The notes: generated by a model not told the origin, from the sequence alone. DNA of 25,232 nt from SZUA-521 sp041738285 (GCA_041738285.1 JBGSQB010000091.1:1-25232); one strand, 5' to 3'; counted from the stretch's first letter, positions 6,839 through 14,981 are shown. Made by a program: numbers and translations.

Positions 6839-8698
6839 GTGGATTTCTTCGGGGCCCAGGACCGCGCTCGCCGCAAGACCTGGCATCTCGGCTTGCTGTT
6901 TGCGGCCGCGGTCATCGCGCTCATCCTCGCAACGAATCTGCTGATTGCTCTGGTGGCTGCATTCACGACGACGGGCTTCAGCATCAACCCCTCAGCCGTG
7001 TTGTCGACGACCAGCTATCAAACATGGTTCGGAATCTCGGCGCTCGTGATCTTCGTGATTGCAGCCGCAAGTCTGTACAAGTATCACGTCGTGCGCAGCG
7101 GCGGTCGCGCCATCGCCGAGATGCTCGGTGCCAGGCAGATCGATCCTTCCACCACCGACTTCGCCGAGCGCCGGATGCTCAATGTCGTCGAAGAAATGGC
7201 CATCGCATCCGCGATATCCGTGCCACCTGTCTATCTGATCGAAGAGGCTGCGATCAATGCCTTCGCAGCGGGCCTCGGCACAGACGATGCCATCATCGGC
7301 GTCACCCGTGGCACGCTCGAAACCCTCGACCGGGAAGAGTTGCAGGGCGTCATCGGCCATGAGTTCAGCCACATTTTGAACGGCGACACGCGCATCAACC
7401 TACGATTGATCGCGCTACTGCACGGCATTCTGTTTCTCGGATTGATCGGTCGCGCCGTGCTGCGCGGTGGCGGCCGCGGCAACAAACGAGGCAGTGGAGG
7501 TGTCGTGCTGATCCTCGGCGTTGGTCTGCTCGCGATCGGCTACGCCGGCACCTTCTTTGGCAACCTGATCAAGGCCGCGGTCAGCCGGCAGAGGGAGTTT
7601 CTGGCCGATGCCGCCGCGGTGCAGTTCACACGTAATCCCGGTGGGATCGCCAATGCCCTCAAGAAAATCGGTGGCAGCGGCCAGGGTTCACGCCTCGCCG
7701 CGCCGCACACCGCGGAAGTCAGCCATCTCTTCTTCGGGCAAGCGGTGGGCTTCGCGATCAATCGGCTGTTCGCCACCCACCCGCCGCTTGCGCAACGCAT
7801 CGCTGCCATCGAGCCACGCTGGGACGGTCAATTCATCGCGACCGATGCGGCCGCGGTGAGCGCGCGCCTCACTGACGAAGTGAACGCGTTGGCCGGCGAC
7901 GGCCATGAATCGGTTGTCTCCCAGGTGGGCAATCCCAGCACCACAAACCTGAGTCGCGCCATTGCGCGCATTGGCGCAATACCGGAACCGCTCGCGCATG
8001 CGGCACGTGATCGAGCCGATGCATTCGCGCTCCTCCACGCCGTGTTCCTGAGTACCGAATCCGACATCAAGGACCGGCAGTTGAATCTGCTTCGAATCGG
8101 ATTGGGCACAGATACGATCGGCCGCATACTCGCACTGCAAGTGGATGCGCTCGACCCCATCCAGCGGTTGACGCTCGTGCAGTTGGCGGCACCGGCACTG
8201 AAGTCTGTTTCTGATGCGCAATTCCGAGCACTCGTTGCCAACATCGCGTCGCTCGTGCGTGCTGACTCCAGGATCGACTTGAGTGAGTGGGTGCTACACC
8301 GGATCGTGCTCAAGGAGCTAACACCGCATTTCGTGGCTCGCAAGCGTCAACGCGATCGACCCCCGTCGCAGCAGGCCGAGACCGCTGCGGTCACGGCCGT
8401 GCTGTCGGCAATGGCAAAATATGGACACGGCGATCAGGCAGCGGCGTTTGCTGCCGGCGCCGCGGCGTTCGACCGCCCCTTGACGTTCGATCGCACGGAG
8501 GATCCCAACTTCCGGAGACTCAACGATGCGCTGCGAGCACTGCGCCAGATCTCGCCGCTCGACAAACCGCGGCATATCAAGGCGTATGCAGCATGCGCGC
8601 TCCACGACGGGGCGACCACAGAGCAACGTGCATTGCTCGCCGGCATCGCCGCGGCGCTCGATTGTCCACTGCCACCCGATTTCACCATTGCGACCTGA
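6839..8698 (+). CDS. M48 family membrane metalloprotease with long C-terminal domain
   Basis: A 619-residue zinc metalloprotease of the M48 (HtpX/Ste24) family. Two membrane helices lie near residues 17-40 and 60-82; the zinc motif HEFSH is at 174-178, and a probable third ligand Glu is near 253 in REFLADAAAV. Further hydrophobic segments lie near 195-215 and 228-250. The family core ends around residue 330 with HPPLAQRIAAIEP. The remaining 290 residues are a helical, soluble extension, longer than in HtpX (about 290 residues in total); its acidic-helix pattern (VRADSRIDLSEW) recalls TerB-like domains, which is inference. The start is GTG at 6839, 12 bases after lemA-like. It likely cleaves membrane proteins in concert with LemA. 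Confidence 0.9.
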   Translation: MDFFGAQDRARRKTWHLGLLFAAAVIALILATNLLIALVAAFTTTGFSINPSAVLSTTSYQTWFGISALVIFVIAAASLYKYHVVRSGGRAIAEMLGARQIDPSTTDFAERRMLNVVEEMAIASAISVPPVYLIEEAAINAFAAGLGTDDAIIGVTRGTLETLDREELQGVIGHEFSHILNGDTRINLRLIALLHGILFLGLIGRAVLRGGGRGNKRGSGGVVLILGVGLLAIGYAGTFFGNLIKAAVSRQREFLADAAAVQFTRNPGGIANALKKIGGSGQGSRLAAPHTAEVSHLFFGQAVGFAINRLFATHPPLAQRIAAIEPRWDGQFIATDAAAVSARLTDEVNALAGDGHESVVSQVGNPSTTNLSRAIARIGAIPEPLAHAARDRADAFALLHAVFLSTESDIKDRQLNLLRIGLGTDTIGRILALQVDALDPIQRLTLVQLAAPALKSVSDAQFRALVANIASLVRADSRIDLSEWVLHRIVLKELTPHFVARKRQRDRPPSQQAETAAVTAVLSAMAKYGHGDQAAAFAAGAAAFDRPLTFDRTEDPNFRRLNDALRALRQISPLDKPRHIKAYAACALHDGATTEQRALLAGIAAALDCPLPPDFTIAT

Positions 8699-8721
8699 TC
8701 GCATCACGTATCATCGCTCCG

Positions 8722-9435
8722 ATGAGCCAGGACCGGATCTTTAGAACGCCCGGGCAGATCGTCGATTTCGTATTCGACGAACGCGTCGTGGCTGTGTTTC
8801 CCGACATGATCCGTCGTTCGGTACCGGGCTACGAGACGGTGCTGCCGCTGTCGGGGTTGCTGGCCGCGCGCCACATGGGCGTTGGCGGACGCTGCTACGA
8901 TCTGGGCTGCTCACTCGGCGCAACGGCGCTTGCAGTGCTGCGCGGCATCGACGATCCAAGCGCCAGAATCGTTGCGGTCGACAACTCGCCCGCCATGCTC
9001 GCGCGGGCTCGGGAACTGCACGCTGGCGAGCATCGCATCGAGTGGAGAGAAGGTGATCTCCTCGACACACCGATCGAGGACGCGAATGCCGTGATCATGA
9101 ACTACACCCTTCAGTTCATTCCTCTGCCGCAGCGCGCCGGGTTGCTCGCGCGCATCAACCAAGGGTTGAAGCCTGGTGGCGCATTGATCATCTCCGAGAA
9201 GATCCGCTTCGACGACGCCGCGCTGCAGGCCGAGTTCGAAGCGGCACATCTGGACTTCAAGCGCGCCAACGGCTACAGCGAACTCGAAGTCGCTGGCAAG
9301 CGCGCGGCGCTCGAGCGCGTGCTGCTGCCAGAGACCGAGGAAGCGCATCTAGCGCGATTCACCGCTGCAGGCTTTCGCGCCGTCCATGTCTGGTTTCGTT
9401 GTCTCAACTGGGCATCGTTCATCGCCTACCCGTGA
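8722..9435 (+). CDS. cmoA: Carboxy-S-adenosyl-L-methionine synthase CmoA
   Basis: A 237-residue class I methyltransferase-fold enzyme that converts SAM and prephenate to carboxy-SAM, the donor used by CmoB for wobble uridine modification (cmo5U34) in tRNA. The N-terminus FDERVVAVFPDMIRRSVPGYE is characteristic of CmoA, as are YDLGCSLGA (SAM-binding loop), VAVDNSPAML and the NYTLQFIPL segment. The C-terminal LWF-like stretch HVWFRCLNW also matches. Length is close to the E. coli protein. The start at ATG 8722 is 23 bases after the M48 gene; no strong Shine-Dalgarno site is seen, so it may rely on coupling or an unseen signal. The stop overlaps the start of cmoB. Confidence 0.96.
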   Translation: MSQDRIFRTPGQIVDFVFDERVVAVFPDMIRRSVPGYETVLPLSGLLAARHMGVGGRCYDLGCSLGATALAVLRGIDDPSARIVAVDNSPAMLARARELHAGEHRIEWREGDLLDTPIEDANAVIMNYTLQFIPLPQRAGLLARINQGLKPGGALIISEKIRFDDAALQAEFEAAHLDFKRANGYSELEVAGKRAALERVLLPETEEAHLARFTAAGFRAVHVWFRCLNWASFIAYP

Positions 9436-10370
9436 ACCTCGACGACGAACTCAGTGTCCCGATTCCCGGCTGTGACATCGCCGTCGTTGCCGGCGCACTC
9501 GATCGTCACGGCGATGTCGCAGCGTGGCGCGCCGCCTTCGAAATGTTGCCCGACGTCCGACCGACCCGCGTCGAGTTCAATGATCGCATCACGATTGGCG
9601 CGACCACCGACTTGACCAGCGGCCAGCATCGCGCGCTCGTGGCGTCGCTGCGCGCATTCCATCCATGGCGCAAGGGCCCGTTTGCGCTGTTTGGCGAACA
9701 CATCGACACGGAATGGCGTTCGGACTGGAAATGGGCGCGAGTGCGGCCACACATCGCGAGCCTCGAATCCAAACGTGTGCTCGATGTCGGCTGCGGTAAC
9801 GGATATTTCGGCTGGCGTATGCTCGAGGCAGGCGCACGCTGCGTGCTGGGAGTCGACCCCACGCAGGTGTTTCTGATGCAGCATCTGGTCACGCGTGCCT
9901 ACATCCATCGCGCAGGCCCCGCCGAGAACTACCTGCTGCCGCTGACCTTCGAGGCACTGCCCGAGTCCGACCCCTTCGACGTCGCATTCTCCATGGGTGT
10001 GCTGTATCACCGCCGCGACCCGATCGCTCATTTGCGCGGGCTCAAAGCGCGCCTCGCCGCGGGGGGTGAACTCGTGCTCGAGACACTCATCACGCGCGGC
10101 AATGCACCGCTCTTTCCATCGGACCGCTATGCGCGCATGCGCAATGTGCACGCCATCCCCGATTGCGACACGTTGCTGCAGTGGTTCGACGCAGCCGGAT
10201 TCACCGAAGCCCGAATCGTCGACGTCAATCAGACCAGCGTATCCGAGCAGCGCCCAACCGCGTGGATGACCTTCGAGTCACTTGAAAGCGCGCTCGACCC
10301 GGTCGATGCTAACCGCACGATTGAAGGTCACCCCGCGCCCGTGCGCGCCGTGGTGATCGCCCACGGCTGA
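9432..10370 (+). CDS. cmoB: tRNA U34 carboxymethyltransferase CmoB
   Basis: A 312-residue enzyme that transfers the carboxymethyl group of carboxy-SAM to 5-hydroxyuridine at tRNA position 34. Signature blocks are FHPWRKGPF with the substrate-binding Lys, IDTEWRSDWKWARV, the SAM-fold motif LDVGCGNGY, MGVLYHRRDP with the conserved Tyr, and APVRAVV near the C-terminus with the conserved Arg. These correspond to E. coli Lys91, Tyr200 and Arg315. The GTG at 9432 overlaps the cmoA stop as GTGA and is preferred for coupling; a TTG at 9399 would give 323 residues, the E. coli length, so the start is uncertain. The adjacency of cmoA and cmoB is the normal gammaproteobacterial arrangement. Confidence 0.96.
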   Translation: MNLDDELSVPIPGCDIAVVAGALDRHGDVAAWRAAFEMLPDVRPTRVEFNDRITIGATTDLTSGQHRALVASLRAFHPWRKGPFALFGEHIDTEWRSDWKWARVRPHIASLESKRVLDVGCGNGYFGWRMLEAGARCVLGVDPTQVFLMQHLVTRAYIHRAGPAENYLLPLTFEALPESDPFDVAFSMGVLYHRRDPIAHLRGLKARLAAGGELVLETLITRGNAPLFPSDRYARMRNVHAIPDCDTLLQWFDAAGFTEARIVDVNQTSVSEQRPTAWMTFESLESALDPVDANRTIEGHPAPVRAVVIAHG

Positions 10371-10381
10371 CAGGAACGCGG

Positions 10382-10771
10382 ATGCCACAATTTCTCGGGA
10401 TTCCACTGGTTCGGCTGCGGTTTCGCGGCCGCACCGCGTCGCTTCTGGCCATCTGCGACGCCTTTCAGCGCACGCCCGGGGTGGGGCTTCATCCGCTGCA
10501 GGTATCCAAGGCAACCGGCCTGCCGATGGCGACCGCGATCGCGCGATTGGACGACACGCCGGAACTCTTCATCAGACTGCCGAAGCGCGATGGCCTCACC
10601 CGTTACCGGATGGCGACCAGCATGGTGAGCCGATCACCCGAGGAGATCGAAGCCTACATCCATCGTGCCGCGCGCAGTGAGACGATGACGCTGTATGCAG
10701 TAGGGGCGGTTGCGCTGGCGGTGGTTGGAATGGTGGTCGTGCTCACGTTTCCGTTTGCCGACTACGGCTAG
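10382..10771 (+). CDS. Small winged-helix-like protein with C-terminal membrane anchor
   Basis: A 129-residue protein I do not recognise. Residues 1-80 look like a winged-helix domain: a helix-rich start (ASLLAICDAFQ), the recognition-like stretch LHPLQVSKATGLPMATAIARLDD and a basic wing (RLPKRDGLTRYRM). Residues 105-124 form one hydrophobic helix, TLYAVGAVALAVVGMVVVLT, near the C-terminus, so the protein would be tail-anchored with the putative DNA- or nucleic-acid-binding part in the cytoplasm. AGGA lies six bases before the ATG, and the gene starts 11 bases after cmoB, so they may be co-transcribed. Its TAG shares the palindromic CTAG with the stop of the convergent inositol synthase gene. 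Function unknown. Confidence 0.75.
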   Translation: MPQFLGIPLVRLRFRGRTASLLAICDAFQRTPGVGLHPLQVSKATGLPMATAIARLDDTPELFIRLPKRDGLTRYRMATSMVSRSPEEIEAYIHRAARSETMTLYAVGAVALAVVGMVVVLTFPFADYG

Positions 10772-11928
10772 CCAACCTTGTGTCTGACCGTGCCATTGGT
10801 CACCGTTGCCGCAGGTTCCACGGACACGGATACCTGACCGCCGGCGATGAACGCCTCGGTCATCTGGTGCGCTTCGTCGTCCGTGACCTGACGCGGGGGA
10901 TGCTTACAGAAGTACGCCGCCGGGCCGTCCAGCACACCGCAGAGTCCGCGCTCAAGCGCGATCTTGGCGCAGCGCACCATGTCGATCGCAACCCCGGCTG
11001 AGTTGGGCGAATCCTCGACCGACAACCGCAGTTCGATGTTCATCGGCACGTCACCGAACAAGCGACCTTCCATGCGCAGGAAACAGACCTTGTTGTCCTT
11101 TTGCCACGGCACGTAGTCGCTCGGGCCAATGTGGATGTTGTCGTCATCCAAGCGCGACTCTGTCACCGACTGCACCGCTTCTGTTTTCGATCGCTTTTTC
11201 GATTTCAGCCGGCTGCGGTTCAGCATGTTCAGGAAGTCGGTATTGCCGCCGGTGTTGAGTTGGTAGGTGCGATCGAGCTTGACGCCACGCTTGCGGAACA
11301 GATCCGTCAGCATCCTGTGGGTGATGGTGGCGCCGAGCTGCGCCTTGATGTCGTCACCGATCAACGGTAGCCCGGCGGCCTCGAATCTTGACACCCACTG
11401 CGGATCGCTCGCGATGAACACGGGCATGCAATTGACGAATGCAACGCCTGCCTCGATCGCGCATTCGGCATAGAACCGAGCAGCATCCTCGGAACCCACG
11501 GGCAGGTAGTTGAGCATCACTTCGGCACCACAATCGCGCAGCGCGCGCACCACCGTGCCTTGATCCGGCTCGGGTTGCTCGGCCAGAACGAAGGTCTGGT
11601 GCGGAGCATAGCCGTCCATGTGGTCCGCGAAGCCGTCGAGCACGCGTCCCATCGACACCTTCACCCCGGCGCTTGGCAGATCGGAACAGAACACCGTGGT
11701 GCAATTGGGTGGCGCGAAAATCGCCTCGTTGACATCACGCCCGACTTTGCGGGCGTCGATATCGAAGGCGGCGACGATGGCGAGATCGGAAGGCCCGTAC
11801 TCGCCGATGCGCCAGTGCATGAGGCCCACCGCATCCGACGCGGAACGACCACCGTAGTAGTGGATGCCCTGGATCAGGGAACTTGCACAGTTCCCCACGC
11901 CGACCACGGCCACACGGATGGGCTTCAT
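10768..11928 (-). CDS. ino1: Inositol-3-phosphate synthase
   Basis: A 386-residue NAD-dependent myo-inositol-1-phosphate synthase, converting glucose 6-phosphate to inositol 3-phosphate. The N-terminal dinucleotide-binding motif VAVVGVGNCASSLIQG and the segment AIFAPPNCTTVF are typical of the bacterial (actinobacterial-type) enzyme, as are FVNCMPVFIASDPQW, the QLGATITHRML block, the TYQLNTGGNTDFLNM block and the C-terminal DGPAAYFCKHPP. GAGGAG is eight bases before the ATG. It stands alone on its strand, convergent with the gene before it and divergent from acyl-CoA dehydrogenase 2. The product could feed inositol phospholipids or the compatible solute di-inositol phosphate, but no such partner gene is in view. 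Confidence 0.93.
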   Translation of the reverse strand: MKPIRVAVVGVGNCASSLIQGIHYYGGRSASDAVGLMHWRIGEYGPSDLAIVAAFDIDARKVGRDVNEAIFAPPNCTTVFCSDLPSAGVKVSMGRVLDGFADHMDGYAPHQTFVLAEQPEPDQGTVVRALRDCGAEVMLNYLPVGSEDAARFYAECAIEAGVAFVNCMPVFIASDPQWVSRFEAAGLPLIGDDIKAQLGATITHRMLTDLFRKRGVKLDRTYQLNTGGNTDFLNMLNRSRLKSKKRSKTEAVQSVTESRLDDDNIHIGPSDYVPWQKDNKVCFLRMEGRLFGDVPMNIELRLSVEDSPNSAGVAIDMVRCAKIALERGLCGVLDGPAAYFCKHPPRQVTDDEAHQMTEAFIAGGQVSVSVEPAATVTNGTVRHKVG

Positions 11929-12064
11929 TGTTATCGCTCCTCTGAACTGCTCGCCGAACGACCCGAAGTCTCGTGCCGCTGTGCCCCGAAAAGTGGCGCT
12001 AGGGTACTGCGTCGACGCCGGAAATTCGATGGTAAAGTGAGGGACTCACCGAAGCGTCCCATCC

Positions 12065-13189
12065 ATGCCCGAGTCATTGAGCCCGGAACTGAAGGCCTTG
12101 GCCGCCAAGGCGAGCCAATTCGCCATCAACGAACTCGGTGCTGCCAGCCGCGCGCTCGAGGGCGGCACAGACGCCAACGTTGTTCGCGCGCGCGTGCGCG
12201 CCGCCGCTGTTGCAGCCGGCTTTTTCGCCATGACTCAACCACGCGCCTTCGGCGGCTCCGAAGCCGACCCGCTCGCCCTCACGGTGGTTCGCGAAGCACT
12301 GGCCGCTGCCAATTCTGCCTTGTCGCACTGGGCAATTGGTCCTGGGCCAGGCGTGCTGGCCGGCGCTGCTGAACCGCTGCGAAGCTCCCACCTTGCGCCG
12401 TTGCTGGCAGGCACGTTGCGCGGCGCATTCGCATTCACCGAACCAGATGATGCGGCCGGGTTCACCACCGCAACACCGGACGGGGACAATCTGCGCGTCA
12501 GCGGTCGCAAATCGTACGTCACTGGCGGCGCCGATGCGGACTTCCTCAACACGCTCGTGGACGTTGCCGGTAGCGGTCGCGCCATGCTGGTGATCGACCG
12601 CACCACCCCGGGTGTCGAAATGGAGCATCGGTTTCAGTCCATGGATGGCAGTCACCATGCCGCGTTCCGCTTCGATGACGTGCGCGTGCCCAGGACCCAC
12701 CTCATCGGCAAGCCCGGTGAGGGCCTGCCGCGCGCCATGCGGCAGATTGGTGATACCCGACTCTTGATCGCCGCGGAAGCGGTTGGAAGCTGCCTGTGGA
12801 TCGTCGAATTCGTCAGCGATCATCTCAAACGTCCGCATCACAGCGGGGAGCCGCTCGGCGCCCGGGAAGGCGTGCGGCTGCGCTATGCGGACCTGCGCAT
12901 CAAGACCTTCGCGGCGCGCAGCGTGCTGTATCGCACCGCGCGTCTGGCAAACGCGGGCGCCAACATCGTCAACGAAGGCATCTGCGCCAAGGTGTTCGCA
13001 ACGGAGACGCTGGCCGACGTGGTCGACGGTGCCATTCAACTGGTGGGCGGCAAAGCGCTCACCGTGGGTCACCCGCTCGAACAACTGTATCGCTCGGCCC
13101 GGTCGCTGCGACTGGCGGAAGGCGCATCCGACGTGCTGCGGCTCAATCTCGCCCGCGGCCGCCTCGATCTCGACAAAGGAGTGCTATGA
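12065..13189 (+). CDS. Acyl-CoA dehydrogenase family protein 2
   Basis: A 374-residue protein with the acyl-CoA dehydrogenase fold. Features are MTQPRAFGGSEADPLALTVVREALA in the N-terminal helical domain, AFAFTEPDDAAGF for the flavin strand, GRKSYVTGGADADF, FDDVRVPRTHLIG and the C-terminal RLAEGASDVLRLNLARG, where the Glu corresponds to the usual catalytic-base region. It is more divergent than the first dehydrogenase in the window and may act on an unusual substrate. The ATG at 12065 lacks a good Shine-Dalgarno site. The stop overlaps the start of the DUF4156 lipoprotein gene as ATGA. It is divergent from the inositol synthase across a 136-base gap that contains no clear operator. Confidence 0.88.
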   Translation: MPESLSPELKALAAKASQFAINELGAASRALEGGTDANVVRARVRAAAVAAGFFAMTQPRAFGGSEADPLALTVVREALAAANSALSHWAIGPGPGVLAGAAEPLRSSHLAPLLAGTLRGAFAFTEPDDAAGFTTATPDGDNLRVSGRKSYVTGGADADFLNTLVDVAGSGRAMLVIDRTTPGVEMEHRFQSMDGSHHAAFRFDDVRVPRTHLIGKPGEGLPRAMRQIGDTRLLIAAEAVGSCLWIVEFVSDHLKRPHHSGEPLGAREGVRLRYADLRIKTFAARSVLYRTARLANAGANIVNEGICAKVFATETLADVVDGAIQLVGGKALTVGHPLEQLYRSARSLRLAEGASDVLRLNLARGRLDLDKGVL

Positions 13190-13497
13190 AAACGCATGTT
13201 CTATTCGCCGCTCTGGCCGCCGCCATGCTCACCGGCTGCACCTGGGTCAAACTCACCGATGCGGGTGCCACCGTGCGCCTGGCAACCGCCGCTGATGTGG
13301 GCGCCTGCGAACGCCTCGGCATCGCCACGGCGACGACCCGCGAGAAGATCGTGGTCGGACGCAATGAAACCAAGGTCAAGGGTGAACTGATTACGCTCGC
13401 GAGCAACCAGGCGGCGACCCTGGGCGCCAATACCATCGTCGCCATGGCGCCGCCCGACCAGGGCATTCAGAATTTCATCGCCTACCGCTGTCCGTAG
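13186..13497 (+). CDS. DUF4156 family lipoprotein
   Basis: A 103-residue lipoprotein. The signal peptide is residues 1-17, with lipobox LTGC and Cys18 as the lipidated residue. The mature part, opening TWVKLTDAG and carrying two more cysteines (near residues 43 and 102), an ERLGIATATT segment and a TLGANTIVAM segment, matches small DUF4156 lipoproteins of gammaproteobacteria, whose function is unknown. AAAGGA lies five bases before the ATG. The start overlaps the dehydrogenase stop as ATGA, indicating coupling, although a functional link to acyl-CoA metabolism is not apparent. It is followed within eight bases by the second REP-like palindrome and converges on the Smr gene. Confidence 0.88.
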   Translation: MKTHVLFAALAAAMLTGCTWVKLTDAGATVRLATAADVGACERLGIATATTREKIVVGRNETKVKGELITLASNQAATLGANTIVAMAPPDQGIQNFIAYRCP

Positions 13498-13504
13498 GAG
13501 CCTC

Positions 13505-13615
13505 GAAATAGGGGACAACGAAATAGGGGACAGTTGACCTATTTCGAACGAGCCCATCGCAGGGTCTTCACTTCGAAATAGGTCAACTGTCCCCTACTTC
13601 CCCGTCCCCTGTTTC
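13505..13615. repeat. REP-like palindromic repeat, locus 2 (possible bidirectional terminator)
   Basis: Main inverted repeat with arms at 13520-13548 and 13572-13600 (29 bases, one mismatch) and a 23-base spacer. Each arm is itself a hairpin: stem GAAATAGG/CCTATTTC around GGACAGTTGA in the left arm, with one change in the right arm. Outer partial units GAAATAGGGGAC (13505-13516) and its near complement (13604-13615) make the whole locus symmetrical. The core GGGACAGTT is shared with locus 1 at 301-388. It lies between the convergent DUF4156 and Smr genes and encodes the last ten codons and the stop of the Smr gene. Confidence 0.85.
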
Positions 13616-14206
13616 CCCGCCTTTGCCGCCGTGGCGCTGCCGGTTTTCCTCCCGCGCAGCCGCGGATTTGCGCAGCAGCACGTACACCGCACCGACGCCG
13701 CCATGGCGGCGTTCGGCGCTGTGGTAGGCAAGCACCTCGCTCATCTGTCCCAGCCAATGCGCAACGTAGCTCTTGATGCGTGCCGGCGTTGCACTGCGTT
13801 CACCGCGACCGTGGTTGATCAGCACCGTGCGCTGGCCCTTGGCCTGTGCCAAGGCTACGAACCGCAGCACCTTGGTGCGCGCTTGCATCACCGTGTGCCG
13901 ATGCAGATCGAGGCTCGCATCGATCGGATAGCGACCGAGGCGCAGGTTCTTGAACACACCATCCTGCACGCCATTGCGTTTGCCGCAGATGATGTCGGCC
14001 GGCGCGACCAGAGGTACCTCGTCGACGGTCAACCGCTCATCGACATCCTCGACCAGAGGTTCTGCAGCGGCCGCGGCGCGGCGATGGGCAAGACCGGGCG
14101 GCGTCGCTTTCGGCGCGCGGCTGACATCGCGTCCCTTGGCCGAAACCCTCGTGACTTCGCCCACGGCGGCCCGAAACGCCTCCAAGTCGTCATCGTCACC
14201 GCTCAT
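13583..14206 (-). CDS. Smr/MutS2-C domain protein
   Basis: A 207-residue protein with a C-terminal Smr domain, found in nucleic-acid-binding or nicking proteins (MutS2 tail, SmrA/SmrB). The domain starts near the LGRYPIDASLDLHRHT segment; its LDLHRHT and HGRG motifs are the conserved residues implicated in nuclease activity. The N-terminal half is low-complexity and acidic or Ala/Pro-rich, as in stand-alone SmrA-like proteins. SmrB rescues stalled ribosomes by cutting mRNA, but which class this belongs to is not decided. The ATG shares one base with the stop of the upstream dioxygenase gene (TGATG). The last ten residues, ETGDGEVGDS, come from the REP-like repeat, so the ancestral C-terminus was probably replaced. 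Confidence 0.88.
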   Translation of the reverse strand: MSGDDDDLEAFRAAVGEVTRVSAKGRDVSRAPKATPPGLAHRRAAAAAEPLVEDVDERLTVDEVPLVAPADIICGKRNGVQDGVFKNLRLGRYPIDASLDLHRHTVMQARTKVLRFVALAQAKGQRTVLINHGRGERSATPARIKSYVAHWLGQMSEVLAYHSAERRHGGVGAVYVLLRKSAAAREENRQRHGGKGGETGDGEVGDS

Positions 14207-14973
14207 CACACGCGCACCGCCAGTGCCGGATACTGCGCGGAGCGCGTGCCTCGCACCGGCCGATTGGTGTCGTCGTAATAGCTGAACACCATCGACAGCT
14301 TGGTGGCTTCGGCTGCGTTGCGACCCGCGGCATGAAACAGCCGGCAATGAAAAAACAGCACGTCGCCCGCTTCCAGATCGACATCGACAGCGCCCGCGAT
14401 CAGCACCGCGTTGGCTTCGACATCACCGCGCAGGAAACGCGCCGCATCGTACCGATCGTCGGACAGTTCGAGCGTGTGACTGCCCGGCAGCACGCGCAAT
14501 CCGCCATTGGTGGCGCGTTCGGTGCCGAGTGCGATCCAAGCCGAGATCAGGTCGGCGCGCTCGAACGACCAGTAGCGGATGTCCTGGTGCCAATCCGTAC
14601 TGCTCGAATAGCCCGGCGACTTGGTCATGACGCAGTTGTGATGGCTCTGGGAAAGAAGTGGAGAGCCACCGAGCAGTGCCCGCAACCAATGGCCCATTGC
14701 CGCCGAAGTCGCCATGTCGCGAAACAACTCGCATCTTGAATAGGCATGCAGGAGTCGCCGCGGCGTCAGCCCGCCCTGAGCAAGCCTGCTTAGCGGCGCT
14801 CCTGGATAGCCGACGTCTGCTTCGAACTCCGCCGGGCCAAGCAGCGGGTCGAGCATCGACTGAGCGGCAGCGCGGGCATCCGACACGACGCGGCGATCGA
14901 ACAGCCCCCGCACGATCAGATATCCGTTCTGATCGAATTCGGTCAGTTCACGTTCTGTCGGGGAGGAAGCCAT
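14206..14973 (-). CDS. Phytanoyl-CoA dioxygenase (PhyH) family protein
   Basis: A 255-residue Fe(II)/2-oxoglutarate-dependent oxygenase of the PhyH family. The metal-binding HxD is in TDWHQD (His near 129, Asp near 131) and the distal His near 214 in RLFHAAGRN, inside the double-stranded beta-helix; GGLRVLPGSH is the typical intervening stretch. The N-terminal FDQNGYLIVRGLF matches the family opening. The ATG at 14971-14973 was chosen because family similarity begins there; the frame is open 18 codons further but without similarity. No Shine-Dalgarno site is seen, and a TATACT hexamer lies eight bases upstream, so the mRNA may be leaderless. It hydroxylates an unknown small molecule. It lies between MFS and Smr genes. 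Confidence 0.88.
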   Translation of the reverse strand: MASSPTERELTEFDQNGYLIVRGLFDRRVVSDARAAAQSMLDPLLGPAEFEADVGYPGAPLSRLAQGGLTPRRLLHAYSRCELFRDMATSAAMGHWLRALLGGSPLLSQSHHNCVMTKSPGYSSSTDWHQDIRYWSFERADLISAWIALGTERATNGGLRVLPGSHTLELSDDRYDAARFLRGDVEANAVLIAGAVDVDLEAGDVLFFHCRLFHAAGRNAAEATKLSMVFSYYDDTNRPVRGTRSAQYPALAVRV

Positions 14974-14981
14974 GGCCGCGC

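Noticed and set aside
12043..12060. GGGAC/GTCCC inverted pair before acyl-CoA dehydrogenase 2
   Set aside because: Five-base arms are expected by chance at this base composition.
11560..12372. Open frame spanning the inositol synthase 5' end and the divergent gap
   Set aside because: Its sequence is low-complexity and overlaps two convincing genes.
12074..13084. Antisense open frame of 336 residues over acyl-CoA dehydrogenase 2
   Set aside because: It mirrors a clear coding region and shows no domain, so it is a shadow.
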